Shown in pieces: positions 62,525 to 64,000 of a stretch of DNA of 64,000 nucleotides (positions within the stretch are counted from its first letter, which is position 1; each line of letters opens with the position of its first letter). The notes under the pieces were generated by a model. It worked only from the letters and a program-made list of their open reading frames with translations, was not told the origin of the DNA and did not search any database. Both the position numbers and the translations under genes were made by a program. Origin of the DNA: Oceanobacillus sp. HTM 045 (GTDB taxonomy: Bacteria > Pseudomonadota > Alphaproteobacteria > Rhodobacterales > Rhodobacteraceae); assembly GCA_009733745.1 (NCBI GenBank), contig WNWL01000001.1, positions 124,001 through 188,000 of the forward strand, written 5' to 3'.

Positions 62525-63307
62525 TCAGATATCGAGATCGGCCCAGACGGGCACGTGGTCGGAGGGTTTCTCGCGGTCGCGCACATGGGCGTCGATGCCC
62601 GCGCCGGTCAGGCGGTCGGCGGCCTGCGGCGAGAGCAGCAGGTGGTCAATGCGGATGCCGTCGTTCCGCTCGCGTGCGCCGCGCTGGTAGTCCCAGAAGG
62701 TGAAGGTCTCGCCCGCCTGGGTGCAGGCGCGGGTGGCGTCGGTGAAGCCGAGATGGACGATCTCGCGCCATGCCGCGCGGCTTTCCGGCTGGAACAGCGC
62801 GTCGTCGATCCAGTTCTCGGGCTTCAGCGCGTCGCGCGGCTCGGGGATGACGTTGTAGTCGCCCGCCAGCACCAGCGGCTGCTCAAGGGCCACGAGTTCC
62901 GCCGCGTGGGCCTTCATGCGCGCCATCCAGCCGAGCTTGTAGTCGAATTTCGGCCCCGGCACCGGGTTGCCGTTGGGCAGGTAGAGCGCGACGACGCGCA
63001 CGACGCCCGCCTCGCCCGGCACGGTCGCCTCGATCCAGCGGGCCTGCTCGTCGCTGTCGTCGCCGGGCAGGCCGCGGCTGACATCCTCGACAGGGCGTTT
63101 CGAGAGGATCGCGACGCCGTTGAACCCCTTCTGGCCGTGGGTCTCGACATTGTAGCCGAGGTCCTCGATCGGCTCGCGGGGGAAAGCCTCGTCCTGGCTC
63201 TTGATTTCCTGCAGGCAGACCACGTCGGGCTGCGCCTCGCCGAGCCATTCGGTCAGCGCGCCGATCCGGGCCTTGATGCCGTTGATGTTGAAGCTGGCGA
63301 TCCGCAT
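62525..63307 (-). CDS. xthA: Exodeoxyribonuclease III
   Basis: An apurinic endonuclease/3' exonuclease of base-excision repair. The 260-residue protein shows MRIASFNINGIKARIGALTE, PDVVCLQEIKSQDEAFPREP (metal Glu), GWMARMKAHAAELVALEQPL, VLAGDYNVIPEPRDALKPEN (catalytic Asp and Asn), TFWDYQRGARERNDGIRIDH and the C-terminal REKPSDHVPVWADLDI (catalytic Asp-His). All endonuclease/exonuclease/phosphatase residues are present. Confidence 0.97.
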   Translation of the reverse strand: MRIASFNINGIKARIGALTEWLGEAQPDVVCLQEIKSQDEAFPREPIEDLGYNVETHGQKGFNGVAILSKRPVEDVSRGLPGDDSDEQARWIEATVPGEAGVVRVVALYLPNGNPVPGPKFDYKLGWMARMKAHAAELVALEQPLVLAGDYNVIPEPRDALKPENWIDDALFQPESRAAWREIVHLGFTDATRACTQAGETFTFWDYQRGARERNDGIRIDHLLLSPQAADRLTGAGIDAHVRDREKPSDHVPVWADLDI

Positions 63308-63377
63308 GCAGGCTTCGTCGCGGGCGGCGGGGCGGAAGTCAAGCGCGGAGGATGGGCGCCGCCGTCAGGAGCCGTTG

Positions 63378-64000
63378 TCAGGCGCCGTCCGTCCCCGGTG
63401 CCGCGCGGCGCCGCCTCGCGCGGCGGGCCAGCATGTTGAGCGCCTCCACCAGCGCCGAGAAGGCCATCGCGGCGTAGATATAGGCCTTGGGCACATGCAC
63501 GCCGAAGCCCTCGGCCACAAGCGTCGTGCCGATCAGCAGCAGGAAGCCCAGCGCCAGCATCACGATGGTGGGGTTGGCGTCGATGAACCGCGCCAGAGGG
63601 CCGGCGGCGACCATCATGGTGACGACGGCCGTGACCACGGCGACGATCATGATCGGCAGGTGCGGGGTCATGCCGACGGCGGTTATTATGCTGTCGATCG
63701 AGAAGACGAGGTCGAGCAGCAGGATCTGCGCGATGGCCGCGGCGAAGCCTATGCTGATGGTGTCGCTTGCCGGGCCCGGCTCCGGGTCGACATGCTCGTG
63801 GATCTCGCGCGTCGCCTTCCAGACCAGGAAGAGACCGCCAACGACGAGGATAATGTCCTTCCAGGAGAACGCCTGCCCGAAGAGGGAGACCACCGGTTCG
63901 GTCAGCGTGACGATCCAGGCGATCACCGAGAGGAGGCCGAGGCGGAGCACCAGCGCCAGGCCGATGCCGATCCGCCGCGCGAGGGGGCGCTGGTTCTCGG
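63378..64000 (-). CDS. TerC family integral membrane protein (5' part cut by window edge)
   Basis: The frame runs to the window edge, giving at least 207 residues without the start. Helices and family motifs are clear: [60 protein letters not shown] (the conserved D-x-x-FSxDS block) and [20 protein letters not shown], with [20 protein letters not shown]. TerC proteins are linked to metal (manganese) export and tellurite resistance; the substrate is not shown here. The C-terminus is Arg-rich (RARRRRAA). xthA follows 70 bp downstream on the same strand. Confidence 0.93.
   Translation of the reverse strand, partial: ENQRPLARRIGIGLALVLRLGLLSVIAWIVTLTEPVVSLFGQAFSWKDIILVVGGLFLVWKATREIHEHVDPEPGPASDTISIGFAAAIAQILLLDLVFSIDSIITAVGMTPHLPIMIVAVVTAVVTMMVAAGPLARFIDANPTIVMLALGFLLLIGTTLVAEGFGVHVPKAYIYAAMAFSALVEALNMLARRARRRRAAPGTDGA

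Overview
The window is high-GC chromosomal DNA (roughly 70% by eye) packed with housekeeping genes in short overlapping operons. Gene content and order point to an alphaproteobacterium of the order Rhodobacterales: lptF-lptG-lptD-surA-pdxA-rsmA beside pepA-holC; proS-lolC/E-lolD; a methylmalonyl-CoA epimerase followed by a DUF1467 gene; ccoNOQP next to ccoGHIS; a tolC / DUF2497-like / valS series. No genus can be named from sequence alone. I see no prophage, CRISPR array, transposase or secondary-metabolite cluster.

Layout. 1-7.3 kb (minus): the outer-membrane operon lptF, lptG, lptD, surA, pdxA, rsmA (rsmA runs off the left edge). 7.5-9.5 kb (plus): pepA and holC. 9.6-13.9 kb (mostly minus): ribD, nrdR, a DraG-type ADP-ribosylglycohydrolase and glyA, with a small secreted DM13-like gene between them. 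14.1-16.5 kb: nadK and a kelch-like gene face each other across repeat-rich DNA. 16.7-22.3 kb (plus): an AI-2E family permease, an Hda-like protein, ppk and ppx. 22.8-26.7 kb (plus): proS, lolC/E, lolD and an exported FKBP. 26.8-31.8 kb: a globin, a secreted Cys-rich protein, a BtuF-like protein without signal peptide, and a minus-strand cluster of two GGCT-fold proteins, an NTF2-like protein, an agmatinase-family enzyme and an M15 peptidase. 32-35.5 kb: dnaE. 35.5-37.4 kb: four small exported proteins, including a 42-residue lipoprotein. 37.6-40.2 kb: mce, a DUF1467 gene, a CysZ/EI24-like membrane protein and a nitroreductase. 40.3-50.1 kb: a hemerythrin-like gene and the complete cbb3 oxidase structural and assembly genes, with an FNR-type box upstream of each half. 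50.3-53.7 kb: tRNA-Cys, pcm, tolC and a PopZ/DUF2497-like gene. 53.9-57.7 kb: valS, a lipoprotein and a LysE exporter. 57.8-64 kb: a small hydrophilic protein, a CPBP protease, ilvD, a lipoprotein, xthA and a truncated terC-family gene.

The genes form coherent modules: LPS transport and outer-membrane protein folding; lipoprotein release (LolC/E, LolD); polyphosphate turnover (Ppk, Ppx) beside replication control (Hda); and microaerobic respiration (Cco proteins) under probable FnrL control.

The least explained part of the sequence is non-coding. Three families of intergenic repeat (about 54, 85 and 150 bp) recur in this window, every copy lies between convergent transcription units, and two of the families carry strong hairpins. 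Other items worth a second look are a low-GC patch inside valS, the GGCT/agmatinase/M15 cluster, the run of small exported proteins and the divergent polar-organiser candidate upstream of valS.
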